Part shown: positions 19,532 to 30,635 of the stretch, piece after piece
Position numbering within the stretch: the stretch's first letter is position 1
How the letters are laid out: the number at the start of each line of letters is the position of its first letter
Assembly (NCBI GenBank): GCA_958450325.1
Contig: OY288251.1
Location: forward strand, 17,730,976-17,794,975
Direction: 5' to 3'
Source of the DNA: Agrostemma githago
Lineage: Eukaryota; Streptophyta; Magnoliopsida; Caryophyllales; Caryophyllaceae
DNA length: 64,000 nt
Made by a program: the position numbers and the translations under genes
Notes under the pieces: generated by a model
What the model was told of the DNA's origin: nothing
Database searches by the model: none
What the model saw: the letters and a program-made list of their open reading frames with translations, nothing else

Positions 19532-21639
19532 TCCCTCCTGATGTTACTGCTTCCCTTACAGCTACAATTTCTATGGATGAAATTAAGAATGCTATATTTA
19601 GTATGGATGATAATATTAGTCCAGGTTTGGACGGGTTCTCTGCTGGGTTTTTTAAATCAACTTGGAGTATTATTTATGGTGATTTCTGTGCTGCAGTGTT
19701 AAGTTTCTTTAAGAGTGGCAAAATGTCAAAGCAGGCCAACACTACTCTTCTTTCTCTCATTCCTAAGAAGAAGGATGCAGGATCGGTGATGGATTATAGG
19801 CCAATATCCTGTTGTACGATACTCTATAAAACAATCGCTATGATCTTAACTAATAGATTGAAGCCAATCCTCCCCTCTTTAGTGGGAGAAGAACAAGCTG
19901 CATTTGTCTCGGGTAGGAATCTTTTCGATAACACCATGCTATCGCAAGCTTTGGTGAAAGGTTATGGAAGAAAATTCTTGACTCCTCGTTGCCTTATCAA
20001 AGTCGATATACGAAAGGCTTTTGATTCGCGCCAGTGGTCATTTATCAATCAAATGCTCGAGAATTTTGGATTTCCGGATAAGTTCATAAATTGGATAATG
20101 GGTTGTATTCAGCATCCTTGGTATACTTTTAAGATTAATGGTGGAGTTTCGGGTTTTTTTCAAGGCAAGAGTGGAATTCGTCAAGGGGGTCCTCTTTCGC
20201 CTTATATCTTCGTGCTTAGTATGGAAATTTTTTCCCGGGGTTTAAGAACAATCTGCAATTCCTCTCAAGTCTCATATCACCCAAAGTGTAGAAGGATCAA
20301 CTTGACTCATCTAATTTTCGCGGACGATCTAATGATTTTTGCAAGAGGTGATCTACCTTCGGTTCTGGCTTGTAAACGGGAACTTGACTCGTTTGCTCAG
20401 GCCTCGGGGCTTGTTGCTAACTTAGAGAAGACCAATATATACTTTGGGGGAGTGACTCTGCAAGTTCAGCAGCTTATACTAGCCCAGTCGGGGTTTGTAG
20501 CTGGTACGTTTCCCTTCAGATATTTAGGGATTCCTCTTACTGACTCTAGACTTAGTATAGAGATGTTCTCTCCTCTGCTGCTAAAAATTCAGACCTCCAT
20601 CCATCACTGGTCCACAAAGTTCCTCTCATATGTCGATAAAGCTCAACTACTGAATTCGGTGATATTTGGCCTCGATAATTTTTGGTGTTCTAGTCTACTT
20701 CTTTCTGTGGCGATACTTAAAAAAATCAACAAGATGTGTAAGGATTTCTTTTGGGGAATTGAAGAGGGAGAGCGCAGGTTAGTGTTTAAAAAATGGAACG
20801 ATCTTTGCTCTTCGTGGGATGCAGGTGGGGCTAATATCAAGCATCTTCAAACTTGGAATTATGCTCTACTCTCGAAATGGGTTTGGGTTTTCTCTAGGCA
20901 GCCTTCTAGCATTTGGGGAAAGTGGTGTAGAGAGTATATTTTTGGTTCAAGCTCAATCTGGGACATTAAAAGCAAAGAGTTTCATCCTGCTAGTTTGAAG
21001 CATTGCTTAAAAGTCAGAGATATATTGGTTCAGCGATTTGAGTCTATTGAGTTTGTTCCGAATTTTATACAGAACTGTGTTATTAATGCAGATTTCAAAG
21101 TACAGAAGGCTTATGCGGTGCTGCGTCAGATGGGTAAGAAGCGCTGGCAATCGATGCCCTCATCCGGTGTCCTTATGCCGAGCCACAAAGTGATTATGTC
21201 TTTAGCCATTCAGCAGAAGTTATCCACAGTGGATCAATATTGCAAAAGAGGGTTTCATGTAGTGAATAGATGTTGTTTATGTGAAGAAGCGTTGGAAAAT
21301 CATCGTCATTTATTCTTCAAATGCAATTTCTCAAAGGCAGTTTGGATGGGTATCCTTAGATGGTTGCATTTGCAGATTTCTGAGATTTGCTTGCCCACGA
21401 TCTCACGTTGGATGCTGACAACTAATAGACGGAAACATTGGAAGATGGTTTGGCTCAAAGTTAGTCTGGCAGCTGCTATTTACTGCATATGGAAGGAGCG
21501 GAACAAAAGACTGTTTGTAGATAAGAAAGCTACAGTAGAGGCGATTCTTTCTCAGATTAAATTCTTGGTTATCACACGATTCGCTAGTTATAGAAATAGT
21601 CCGAAGTATCATAGAGTCATTGAGGCTTTGGAAGTCTAG
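19532..21639 (+). pseudogene. LINE C ORF2 fragment: RT and zf-RVT, frame open
   Basis: About 700 codons without a stop. The RT core is complete: SPGLDGFSAGFF, YRPISCCTILYKTIAMILTN, KVDIRKAFDSRQW, GIRQGGPLSPYIF, FADD (about 20320). The zf-RVT follows (CCLCEEALENHRHLFFKC), then KHWKMVWLKVSLAAAIYCIW. The usual QGDPLSP motif reads QGGPLSP, a substitution of a highly conserved Asp. The endonuclease is missing by 5' truncation, so it is non-autonomous. An open 2.1-kb frame in a truncated copy suggests a fairly recent insertion. The first ATG at 19573 is internal and is not a real start. Confidence 0.88.
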
Positions 21640-21682
21640 ATGTGCGTAATACTCTAGTGTGGTAGTTTTTTTGCAAAGCTGT

Positions 21683-21706
21683 AATTTCTTTCACAATGAA
21701 ATGAAA
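21683..21706 (+). other. LINE C 3' UTR hairpin
   Basis: TTTCTTTCA and TGAAATGAAA can pair with a short loop and one bulge, ahead of CCTTGCAAAA. A longer version of the hairpin in A, B and E. Confidence 0.5.
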
Positions 21707-21720
21707 TGATACCTTCCTTG

Positions 21721-21764
21721 CAAAAAAAAAAAATAATAAAAAAAATATTAATAATAATAATATC
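21721..21764 (+). repeat. LINE C A-rich/TAA tail
   Basis: Poly-A interspersed with TAATAA, followed directly by another LINE-like tail fragment. Confidence 0.85.
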
Positions 21765-21848
21765 TCGGCTACCCACTAACTTCTTGTAATTTGTTTCGTT
21801 ATTAATGCAAGCTCCGATTTTATTAAAAAAAAAAATAATAAAAAAAAA

Positions 21849-21892
<44 letters not shown>

Positions 21893-21893
21893 G
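21765..21893 (+). mobile_element. Short LINE tail remnant
   Basis: About 60 bp of 3' UTR-like sequence (CTTCTTGTAATTTG...) followed by poly-A and about 15 TAA units. It lacks the conserved hairpin and TTGCAAAA motif, so it may come from another LINE subfamily. It is the shortest link of the chain. Confidence 0.5.
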
Positions 21894-22325
21894 ATGAAGA
21901 AGAAGTCAATATGCATTGTTACATCTTTGGCAGACCAAAGAAAGTTAGCGACGTTGGATAACATGAAGAAGAAGTCAATATGCATTGTAAATAGATGTGT
22001 TTTATGTAAGAGGGATAATGAGTGTCACTCACACCTATTCTTTGAATGTTCATTTGCACTGGCAGTTTGGCATGGAATCAAGGATTGGATGGGCATAGTA
22101 GGGCGAAGTGATAACTTACAGATGGAGCTTCGATGGAGTGCAGGGAGGAAGGCTAGGAAGCACAGGATGAGTCCGATGTATTGCATTGCGCTTGCAGCTG
22201 CAGTATATCACATTTGGGGTGAAAGAAATATGAGAATTTTCATGGACAGTGTTAGATCATATACTCAATTTTTAGCACAGATTAAGCTTGAAGTTGTAAT
22301 GCGAAAAATGAGGAAAAGAAGTTAG
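21894..22325 (+). pseudogene. LINE D ORF2 C-terminal fragment (zf-RVT)
   Basis: About 143 codons ending TAG. The zf-RVT domain reads RCVLCKRDNECHSHLFFEC, then LAAAVYHIWGERN. The first nine residues (MKKKSICIV) recur at residues 24-32, reflecting the 26-bp DNA duplication. This is not a start codon but the truncation point. Closest in 3' UTR type to LINE F. Confidence 0.85.
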
Positions 22326-22392
22326 GAGATGATAAGAGTGTTCCGGGGATTAGCTTTGATAATTTAGTGGTTTTTTCTTTTGTAAGATTGAG

Positions 22393-22425
22393 TCTCTTGT
22401 ATTTGATTTTATTGAATATAAGAGG
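22393..22425 (+). other. LINE D 3' UTR hairpin
   Basis: TCTCTT (22393-22398) pairs with AAGAGG (22420-22425), one wobble pair, 21-nt loop, followed by CATACC and CTTGCAAAA. Stem sequence differs from A, B and E while pairing is kept. Confidence 0.5.
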
Positions 22426-22470
22426 CATACCATTTTTCTTGCAAAAAAAAATTAATAATAATAATAATAA

Positions 22471-22882
22471 TCAGAAAGGTTTTCAACAAGCTACCCGGTG
22501 CTCTTTATGTGAAGTTGCTGGTAAAGACCATGAACACTTGTTCTTCACTTGCAGTTACTCAAAAGTAATCTGGAATGTTGTCTTACAGTGGATGTCAGTA
22601 GATAATATTGGTTTTAAGCTCAAAGATATCATTAAGTGGATGAGAGTTGACAGGCATAGAAAGCATTGGAAGTATACTTGGTTGTCTGTTAGTCTTGCAG
22701 CAACAATTTATTGTATTTGGAAGGAGAGGAACAAGAGGGTTTTCTCTAGTGTTAGTTCTAATACTGATAGCCTAGTTCAACAAATTCAACTCTTGGTTAA
22801 AACTAGATTTGAGTCCTTTAAGGCGAATCCTAAATTTTCTAGGATTATAGATAGGCTTGATTTCTTTGTATATGAAAGTTAG
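22471..22882 (+). pseudogene. LINE E ORF2 C-terminal fragment (zf-RVT)
   Basis: About 136 codons, open to TAG at 22880. The zf-RVT core is intact (RCSLCEVAGKDHEHLFFTC), followed by KHWKYTWLSVSLAATIYCIW and LVQQIQLLVKTRF. This matches LINE A residue for residue over long stretches. The ATG at 22367 used by a naive ORF call lies in LINE D and its tail, and is not relevant. Confidence 0.87.
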
Positions 22883-22911
22883 TGTGATATATCTTTTGCA
22901 TCAAAATGTAA

Positions 22912-22931
22912 TTTCATTAATATCAATGAAA
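22912..22931 (+). other. LINE E 3' UTR hairpin
   Basis: TTTCATT (22912-22918) pairs with AATGAAA (22925-22931), 6-nt loop, followed by TGATAAATTTTCCTGCAAAA. Nearly identical to LINE A. Confidence 0.6.
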
Positions 22932-22991
22932 TGATAAATTTTCCTGCAAAAAAAAATAATAATAACAACAACAACAACAACAACAATAATA

Positions 22992-24444
22992 TACTTGAAT
23001 GTTATTAACGATCTTATAGATCGAGCTTTGCAATCAGCACTGTAGATTGGCTTTAAAGCGACTCCTAAGAGTCCGACAACTAAGGGTGCAGCTGAAGGGA
23101 AGGTCATGGAGGAGGGGAGCGGGTCAAAAAAGGAATAGGTGATTTCAGAGCAGCCAAACTTGAATGTGACGCAACCTGCAATTACCTGGGCAGACCGTAT
23201 GAAGGATAAAAAGCCTAGAATGGGGTTATACTTTGATGATTACTGGGCAACTGCAGAGGAGATCACTATTGAATACGTAGATTATGAAGATGAACTGAAG
23301 TTATGGCAACATACGTTAATGGGGCACGTCATAGGAGCAAAACCAACATTAAGCAAAATCTCCGACTTCGTTGCTACAAGATGGAATCAATTTGAAAAGC
23401 CTAAAGTCCAATACTTTAAGAAGGGTTGGTTCTCATTTAGGTTCACAAGGAAGACTGCGATGGAGGAAGTATTGAAGGGTGGCCTATGGCAGATAGGGAG
23501 ACATTCCTTAATCTTAAAACAGTGGAGTCCATCCTTCTCTGCTGAGATGGAAAAGATAGCAATTGTGCCAAAATGGGTGATTTTCCCAAATCTCGATCCA
23601 TATCTCTGGACAGAAGCAGTCCTCAGTAAGATGACAAGTAGAATAGGAAAGCCTTTGTTTGCGGACCATACTACTACCTCTAAAGTGAGCCTCTCTTTTG
23701 CTAGAATAATGGTGGAAGTGGACTTGTCTACTGAATTGCCTGAGATACTGACAATAAACATCCCAATCTTAGGGAAGTCTGAACAGAGAATCACATATGA
23801 ATGGCTTTCATACTATGTCATTGTTGTGGCAAATTGGGACACTTGAGAACTACTTGCATGCTTGAAAAGAAAAAAATGACAGTTGAGCAACCTACTCAGA
23901 GGTACGCTCCTGTCAAAACAGCTGCAGTAGTGGTGAAAGCATCTAGTGTTAGTGACCCGGACCCCAATCTGACCTGTGGGTCAAGTGGAATAGGGAGGGC
24001 AGACACTGAGATTGAACCTGGAGAGACACAAGCTGGTGACTCGGATCCCAATTTAACCTCAGGGAGGTTAGATGGATTAGGGAGGGCAGGCTGTGTTTTT
24101 TCAGGAGGAATGAATCAGGCTCGAGACCCGGACCCCAATCTGGTCCTGTGAGGACTGGGTGGATTAGGGGGGCTAGCCTTGAGGGTGAGGGAATCCCGGA
24201 CCCCATCCTGTCTCCTGAGGGGGCATGAGGATAAGGGAGGGAAATAGGAGGGGAGAAGGAGGAGATTTCAGGTTTCAGCCTGGTTGTACATCATTCTGGA
24301 GGGGCTCATTCATCAGGCCTGTACATGTCTAAAGAAAAGAAAGTTGAGATACTGCACAAGGACCAATTTGAAATATCGCAGCAGCATAAGGAGATAGAGG
24401 AGAAGGACTCAGAGGTTCAGGAGAAGGTTCCACCAGATATCTAA
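22992..24444 (+). pseudogene. LINE F ORF1 (DUF4283 domain and CCHC knuckle), broken
   Basis: Frame 22992 contains two early stops (23043 and 23136 area), then the acidic lead-in (EEITIEYVDYEDELKLWQHTL) and DUF4283-type domain (MGHVIGAKPTL to about 23750, LSFARIMVEVDLSTELP). A frameshift near 23800 precedes the CCHC knuckle (CHCCGKLGHLRTTC). The C-terminal tail has three to four degenerate copies of a DPDPNL...GLGRA module. ORF1 ends PPDI and TAA at 24442. Full identity with LINE B ORF1 is moderate, but the domain order is the same. The first ATG at 23139 is not the real start. Confidence 0.83.
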
Positions 24445-27400
24445 TAAAGTTAGCAACATGGAATATAAGAGGGGGTAATGAAGAGATTATGCAAAATGAA
24501 GTATTATCTCTATTCAAGAATAATAATTTGGATGTTTTAGGATTGCTGGAGACTCGAATATAATTTGCTAAGGCAGCTTCAATAGTTAAAAAGAATTTCA
24601 GGGGCTTTTGTCTTGCTTGGAATTATGAACACCATTACAATGGTCGTATTTGGCTATTATGGAATAAAAGCACAGTTAGAATTAATGTTCTTTACTCTCA
24701 TTCTCAGCTGCTCCACCGTCATGTGCATCACCTTGCTTCTAGATAGAAGATATACGTGTCAGTTATTTATGGAAGTAACAATGGCAATGATAGGGAGGAC
24801 CTCTGGCAAGCTCTCAATAATTTAAGAGTAACTGATAATTGGTTAGTTTTTGGTGACTTCAATATTATTCGCAACTTGGAGGAGAAGATAGGAGGCTTAC
24901 CCTCAGATGCTAAAGAGATGGCTGGATTCAATTACTGTCTTTTTGCAAATGGGTTGCAGGAGTTACATGGCCAAGGGCAGGAATTTACTTGGACTAACAA
25001 GCAAAACCTTGAGGATAGGGTTTGGTCAAGGTTGGATAGGGCTTTAGTTAATGGGGCTTGGCTGGATCATTTCCCTTCTTCCTGTGCTTCAATTCTAAGC
25101 CCTGGAATCCCTGACCATTCCCCTATTCAGGTGACCATTTTTCAGCAGCAAGTCAGGAGGGGAACGTTCAGTTTTCTAAACTGTTGGGTTAAATCCCCCA
25201 ATTATCAGGATGTGGTTCAGAAGGCTTGGACTAATCAGGACATGGCACAGCTTGTTTTTGGCTGTTTGGCAAACTCAAACAGGTTAAGCAGGCCCTGCAG
25301 TTAATGCACAAGCAAAACTTCTCTGATGTTAAGAAGAGAATTGAGACACTTAAAACTGGTTTGTCAGATTGTCAAAGACAATTGCAGGAGGATCCTCTCT
25401 CTTTGACTCTTATATCTCAGGAAAAGGATCTTGCTACTGAATATATTGCAATGATCGAGGTGGAATTGAGCATTTTACGGCAAAGAGCAAAGATGGAGAA
25501 CATAATACAAGGAGAAGAATCCACAAAGTTTTTTTACTCAAGGATTAAAGAGAGGAGACAACAACAGCTTATTGGGAGTATTGCTGACTGCGATGGCAAA
25601 ATCAGGGAGGGGCTTGATGAAGTAGCTAAGGGATTTGAGGAATATTATCAAGGTCTACTTGGTACTACTAAACTTGTGCGCCCAATTGACCTAGTTATCT
25701 TTACAAGAGGAAAGCTGGTGTCACAGGATGAATGGGTGAATTTGCTTCATATTCCAACTAAAGATGAGATAAAAAAAAGGTTGTCTTCTCAATAGAAGCT
25801 GATAAAAGCCCCGGACCCGATGGTTTTTCCTCTGATTTTTTTAAAGCTTCTTGGAACACGGTCAAGGGAGATTTCTGTGAGGCAATTAAGGAGTTTTTTC
25901 AAAAAGGGAAGATGCTAAAACAAGCGAATACTACTCTCATTACCCTTATTCCTAAGAAAGATGTTTGTCATTCTGTCCTCGATTATAGGCCGATTGCCTG
26001 TTGTTCAATATTCTACAAGGCTGTGAGCAAAATACTAACAAAGAAGATTCAAGGGGTTCTGCAGGATCTAGTAGGGTAAGAACAAGAAGCTTTCATCCAA
26101 GGACGTAACATTCACGAAAACATTGCATTATCTCAAGCTCTAGTGAAAAGTTATTGTAGGAAGTATCTCACACCCCGTTGCTTGATGAAAGTAGACTTGA
26201 GGAAAGCCTTCGATTCATTGCAGTGGACATTCATTAAAGAGGTGCTAGAGGGATTTAATTTTCCAAATAGGTTTGTGGATTGGGTTATGAATTGCTTGAT
26301 AGGTTCCTGGTTTACTTTGAAAGTAAATGGTAGACCTTATGGCTTCTTTAAAGGACGGAGTGGTGTGCGTCAAGGAGATCCTCTATCCCCTTATATCTTC
26401 GTCCTTAGCATGGAAGTGCTTTCTAGGAGGTTACAGCACATAAATTCATTGGCTCAAGTATCCTATCACCCTAAATGTTGTCAATTGCGCTTAAATCATA
26501 TGATCTTCGCTGATGACCTAATGATATTCACAAGAGGCGACCGTCCCTTCGTTGCTGCAATGGTTAATTCCCTTAGCACATTTGCTGGCGAATCTGGTCT
26601 TCGGGCGAACAATGAAAAAACTAGCATTTTCTTTGGAGGTGTTAAGGAAAGTATTAAAGACGAAATCCTTCATCATACAGGGTTTGTTCAAGGAGTCTTC
26701 CGCTGCAGATATTTGGGGCTCCCCCTCAATTCTGTGAGTAACAAAAAAGACCAATACCAAGTTCTTATCAATAAAATACAATCAAGATCTTCAGCTGGTC
26801 TTCTGGGTACTTAACTTATGCTGGCAGGGTGCAGTTGCTAATGTCCGTAATTTTTGGATTAGCTAGTTACTGGAGTGCTAATGCACTTTTCCCGGTGAAT
26901 GTTCACCTCAAATTGGAGCAAATTTGCAGAAGTTTCTTCTGGACTGGTGGATTAAGCAACAGAAGAATGACCTTCAAAAGCTGGTCTGCAATTTGTCTCC
27001 CTTGGGCGGAAGGTGGGTTGAATATTAAAAGCCTGCTCAACTGAAATAAGACTTTGATCGCTCATTGGTTATGGAAGCTTGTAACGGGCAAGCAATGCCT
27101 CTGGTATGAATGGCACATGAGATATGTTCTTATGGGACAAAGTATATGGAGTAAAGTCAAACAAGAGAGCCACACTGCAAATTTCAGAAGCATTTTGAAC
27201 ATTCGAGATGAGATTCTTCAGAGAGAGGGGGGGCTGGAGCACTGGATGTAGTCCGCAGCTGGACTGATAAGGGTGAATTCAATACCTCAATTGCTTATGA
27301 TTGGTTCAGAGAGCATAAACCAGTTATCCCTTGGTTGAGTAAAATTAATGAAGGACGTCTCTTACCTAAGCATAGAGTTATCCTGGCCGTGGCAGGGCAA

Positions 27401-27805
27401 GGAATATTAGCAACGCAAGATAAAATTCAGTCTAGGGGTCTTCCTTTAGTCAACAGGTGCCCATTATGTGAGAAAAATCTGGAGAGTATAGAGCATCTGT
27501 TTTTTGGATGCACTTTCTCTCGTCAAGTATGGCAGCACCTTCTCAATTGGATGCAAATCAGGAGAAGAAGTAACAAACTGATGTCCGAACTAAACTGGTG
27601 CACTATTAGACCAAAAAGAAGGCATTAGAAAAATTCCTGGTTTTGTGCTTGTCTTGTAGCGGCAGTTTACAGCATCTGGCAGGAGAGGAACTCCAGAATC
27701 TTTGATAATAGGAATAGCTCAATTCTAAGTATAGTGGCGAAGATTAAGTTTGAGATTTTCATTAGACTTAAAAGTAGAAACATTCACTTAGATAGATGCT
27801 TGTAG
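24444..27805 (+). pseudogene. LINE F ORF2: endonuclease, RT, zf-RVT, heavily broken
   Basis: The endonuclease begins LATWNIRGGNEE at 24450. The expected start codon now reads ATA, overlapping the ORF1 TAA. Stops occur at 24561 and 24744. GDFN, TWTNKQ, SRLDRALVN and IPDHSPIQV identify the domain. Frameshifts occur near 25275, 25775 and 26800, and stops at about 26078 and 27042. RT motifs are retained: SPGPDGFS, KVDLRKAFDSLQW, GVRQGDPLSPYIF, FADD (about 26510). The zf-RVT is at about 27460 (CPLCEKNLESIEHLFFGC), with a stop near 27626. The protein cannot be made. It is useful as an older relative of LINE B. Confidence 0.88.
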
Positions 27806-27865
27806 TAGTGGGCGGTTTTTTTGTTGTTCTTTTTCGTAGCGGATATGACTTTTGTAAGAGCTTAG

Positions 27866-27886
27866 TCTCATTTCAATAATATGAGG
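27866..27886 (+). other. LINE F 3' UTR hairpin
   Basis: TCTCAT (27866-27871) pairs with ATGAGG (27881-27886), 9-nt loop, followed by CATACTTTCTTGCGAAAA. Same position as in the other LINEs, with different but pairing stem bases. Confidence 0.55.
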
Positions 27887-27897
27887 CATACTTTCTT

Positions 27898-27911
27898 GCG
27901 AAAAAATAAAT

Positions 27912-27962
<51 letters not shown>

Positions 27963-28037
27963 AATAACAATAATAACAACAACAATAATAATAACAAGAA
28001 TAATAATAACAACAACAATAATAATAATAATAATAAT
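27898..28037 (+). repeat. LINE F CAA/TAA microsatellite tail
   Basis: About 140 bp of CAA and TAA units. Its reverse-strand reading frame (poly-Leu) is an artefact. Confidence 0.95.
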
Positions 28038-30250
28038 TAATAAGCTGACACGGAATCTAAGGCGACTTAAATTCCGTCTTCAATTCCCGAGCTACGTAAA
28101 ATTGTCGGTTCTCCGACTTCAGTTGGGTTTTTCGCTTCCATGCTTCACTTAGGCAACCCGATGATCAATTAAATCACATGATTATTCTCAATTACAATTA
28201 ATATCGTAAAATGAGGATTCTACTCAATTAAGCCCAAAATCATTATTACGTCACCAAATATACGACTAACTTGATGCTCTTAATACGTAATAATCTTGGC
28301 CTATCAATACACTATCCTTATAGTTGATGGTAAAAACGTAAATCCCAGAATATATTACTCTAAACCTCACACTTGCCCTTATTTCATAACTCCAAAAAAA
28401 AGACATTATCGATATTCAAAAGATATAATCATTATAAATAATATGAGGATAAAAGAAGTAATCATTATATTCTAAAAGAGAAAACTTTCTAAGAATAAAA
28501 TCGCATCAAAGTATCAAAAATATTAGGTTATACTAACACAACCTTTTTAATGAACAATATAGATTTATAAAAATAATACTTTTGGCCTTAACGATATTAA
28601 TTGTTAAAACGGGAACAGTTGGGTTTATGAAGTTATTGAAATGTGATACAAGTGTTTATAAAATGGTTTAAAGTGTCTTAAACATTTTAATACTACTAAT
28701 CAGGGTGTTTCTAAAATTTATAAAACTAAGATTCCCTAATTATTAATAATTTCGACAAAATAAGCATAAATAGGATTTTACGGCAAATATCAAAAATCAT
28801 TTAACGTCTTTTATTTATTAAACACTTACAAAAATTTAGAACATCATAAGGGGTGATTTAACCTATAAACTTTCAGATTCCAAAACTCTCAAAATAGCTG
28901 GAAAATAATTTATTTAGCTGAAACGTCATATTTTATTGGTAATTTGCAACTTTGCTCAAACAGCGATACTACTTTTTAAACGCTTCAATAAATAGTGTAA
29001 AAATTATGTAAATTATTTAAAATATATATTTGGACATTCTATCTAGAAAAATAAATTTTCCATATTGGTGTAAACTCGGTTTTAAAAGGGTTTTTACGTT
29101 AATCGTCTAATCTTGACGATAACGATTAAAAATAGTAACTATAAAACGATTTACGTATGAATAACCAAAAATTATTATCATACTTAAAAATTGGGATTTT
29201 ACAGAAACTTAATATTTTTCATAACATTAAAATTCCATATTTAATAAAATTCAATAAAACCGTCTTTTAAAACCCGTTTTCGCAATTAATGATTCCCTTA
29301 ATAAAATTTGTCGTTCCTAATATTTTATTAAGACACTAAAATCATGAAAATACATTTTTATCAAGAAAATATCAGGAACATTTTTTTTAAGATTTAAAAC
29401 AGTAACCAAAAACCAGAATTCAAAATAGCAAACACGGTTTTAGCGATAAATGATGATGTAAAGTGATTAATTAATTCACCCACTTAAAAATTTCGAAAAA
29501 TTATGAAAAGATTCAAAAAAATATTTTTCATCTGAAAAGTCTTCCACATCTAACTTCAGATTAAAATAAAATGTTTACATGCTAGAACTAAAAAGTGGCT
29601 TTTAATCATTTTTGTCCGAAATCGGTAATAAATCAATAAACGATACTTAAAATAACTAAAAAATACGAAATTACCAAAAATCATCCAAAATATTATTTTC
29701 ATAAAATATATGTGAATTTTATGTGTTTAGGCCGAATATTACAATTTTACGAATAAAACAACAATTTAATCGTTAATCTCGAAAAACGATAAAAATATCG
29801 AGACATTCAAATTTTACGACTTTTAAAAAGGAAATCAGATTTCACGAGACATAATATATTGTCTAAAAAAGATTATAATTATATACATGCAAATACACAA
29901 ATTAACACCATGCAATACCGAGTAATATCGACGTTATCTTTACTCGTCCAACTCCGAATCAATGTGATACTTGTCCGCTTCGGGGTCGTCTTTGAATCCT
30001 ACAATACAAATAATTCATGGTAGAAAAAGGACCATAAGATGGCTGAAAAATGTGACGAGAAGAAGTTGAAACATACTTGATTAATAACTTTACGAAGGAG
30101 ATGATTAAAAGATCGAAACAAGTGAGAATTGGAGACAAAAATGAGGGTGATGAACACATTTTTTTTTACATAAAGTAGCTGTTGTTCCTACTATTTTTCA
30201 TGTGTGAATTAGAGAGAAAATGAGGATGTTATGTTTTTGAGCTTAAATAA
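28038..30250. other. AT-rich region without recognisable genes
   Basis: About 2.2 kb of AT-rich sequence, rich in short A and T runs, with no long ORF, terminal repeat or TE domain that I recognise. One weak possible minus-strand exon end is noted at 29939-30001 (see findings). Confidence 0.6.
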
Positions 30251-30312
30251 CTAATGCTTAAAGAGATTGGAAGTAATACTCAAATCAACAAAGTGCACTT
30301 TCTTTTATGGTT

Positions 30313-30518
30313 TGCCCATGATAAGAACTTCACAGTTAAGCGTGTTTAGCTGAGAGTAGCCTTAGGATGGGTGACCTCCTGGAAAGGTGTCCGGGATGTG
30401 CATGAGTGAAGACAAAATATGCTGGAAAGGACTCGTATTGGTCTGTGGGATCAGTACAAAGCCTGGCGGGCTACTGCGACTAAAATTCTCAATCCTATAT
30501 AGTTTGCGGGGTGTTACA
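30313..30518 (+). repeat. Cassandra left LTR with 5S rRNA-like pol III promoter
   Basis: 5S homology spans about 30313-30390. Box A-like AAGCGTGTTTAGCTG lies at 30338-30352 and box C-like GATGGGTGACCTCCTGG at 30366-30382. Ends GTGTTACA. The boundary on the left is uncertain. Confidence 0.75.
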
Positions 30519-30635
30519 AATGGAATCAGAGCAACCCTGCGACCGTATATTTGGCATCTAGCGGGGGTGGATTCTGAGTCACCGGTTATGCTGTCAGGCG
30601 CAACGAGGACGTTGCGTTCTTCAAGTAGGAGTGAT

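Larger units (their letters stand above)
19528..21764 (+). mobile_element. LINE C, 5'-truncated L1-type LINE
   Basis: Starts within ORF2 just upstream of the RT and directly after TAA repeats. It runs to a 3' UTR hairpin and an A-rich/TAA tail (21721-21764). The 5' truncation is typical of incomplete target-primed reverse transcription. Same orientation as A and B. Confidence 0.9.
21894..22470 (+). mobile_element. LINE D, heavily 5'-truncated LINE
   Basis: Begins after (TAA)n and consists only of the zf-RVT end of ORF2, 3' UTR and tail (22441-22470). Its first 26 bp (21893-21918) are repeated at 21963-21988. Confidence 0.85.
22471..22992 (+). mobile_element. LINE E, heavily 5'-truncated LINE
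   Basis: Begins directly at the TAA tail of D with CAGAAAGGTTTTCAACAAGC, contains only the zf-RVT end of ORF2, and ends in an AAT/AAC-rich tail (22949-22991). Its protein is closest to LINE A. Confidence 0.87.
22992..28037 (+). mobile_element. LINE F, two-ORF LINE lacking its extreme 5' end, strongly decayed
   Basis: Starts inside ORF1 directly after the tail of E and continues through ORF2 to a 140-bp CAA/TAA tail (27898-28037). Non-repetitive DNA follows the tail, so F closes the chain. It has the most stops and frameshifts of the LINEs here and is probably the oldest. Confidence 0.88.

Noticed and set aside
30313..30400. A functional 5S rRNA gene
   Set aside because: Only the 3' two thirds of 5S are similar, and both copies lie in LTR-like repeats with Cassandra ends and a primer site.
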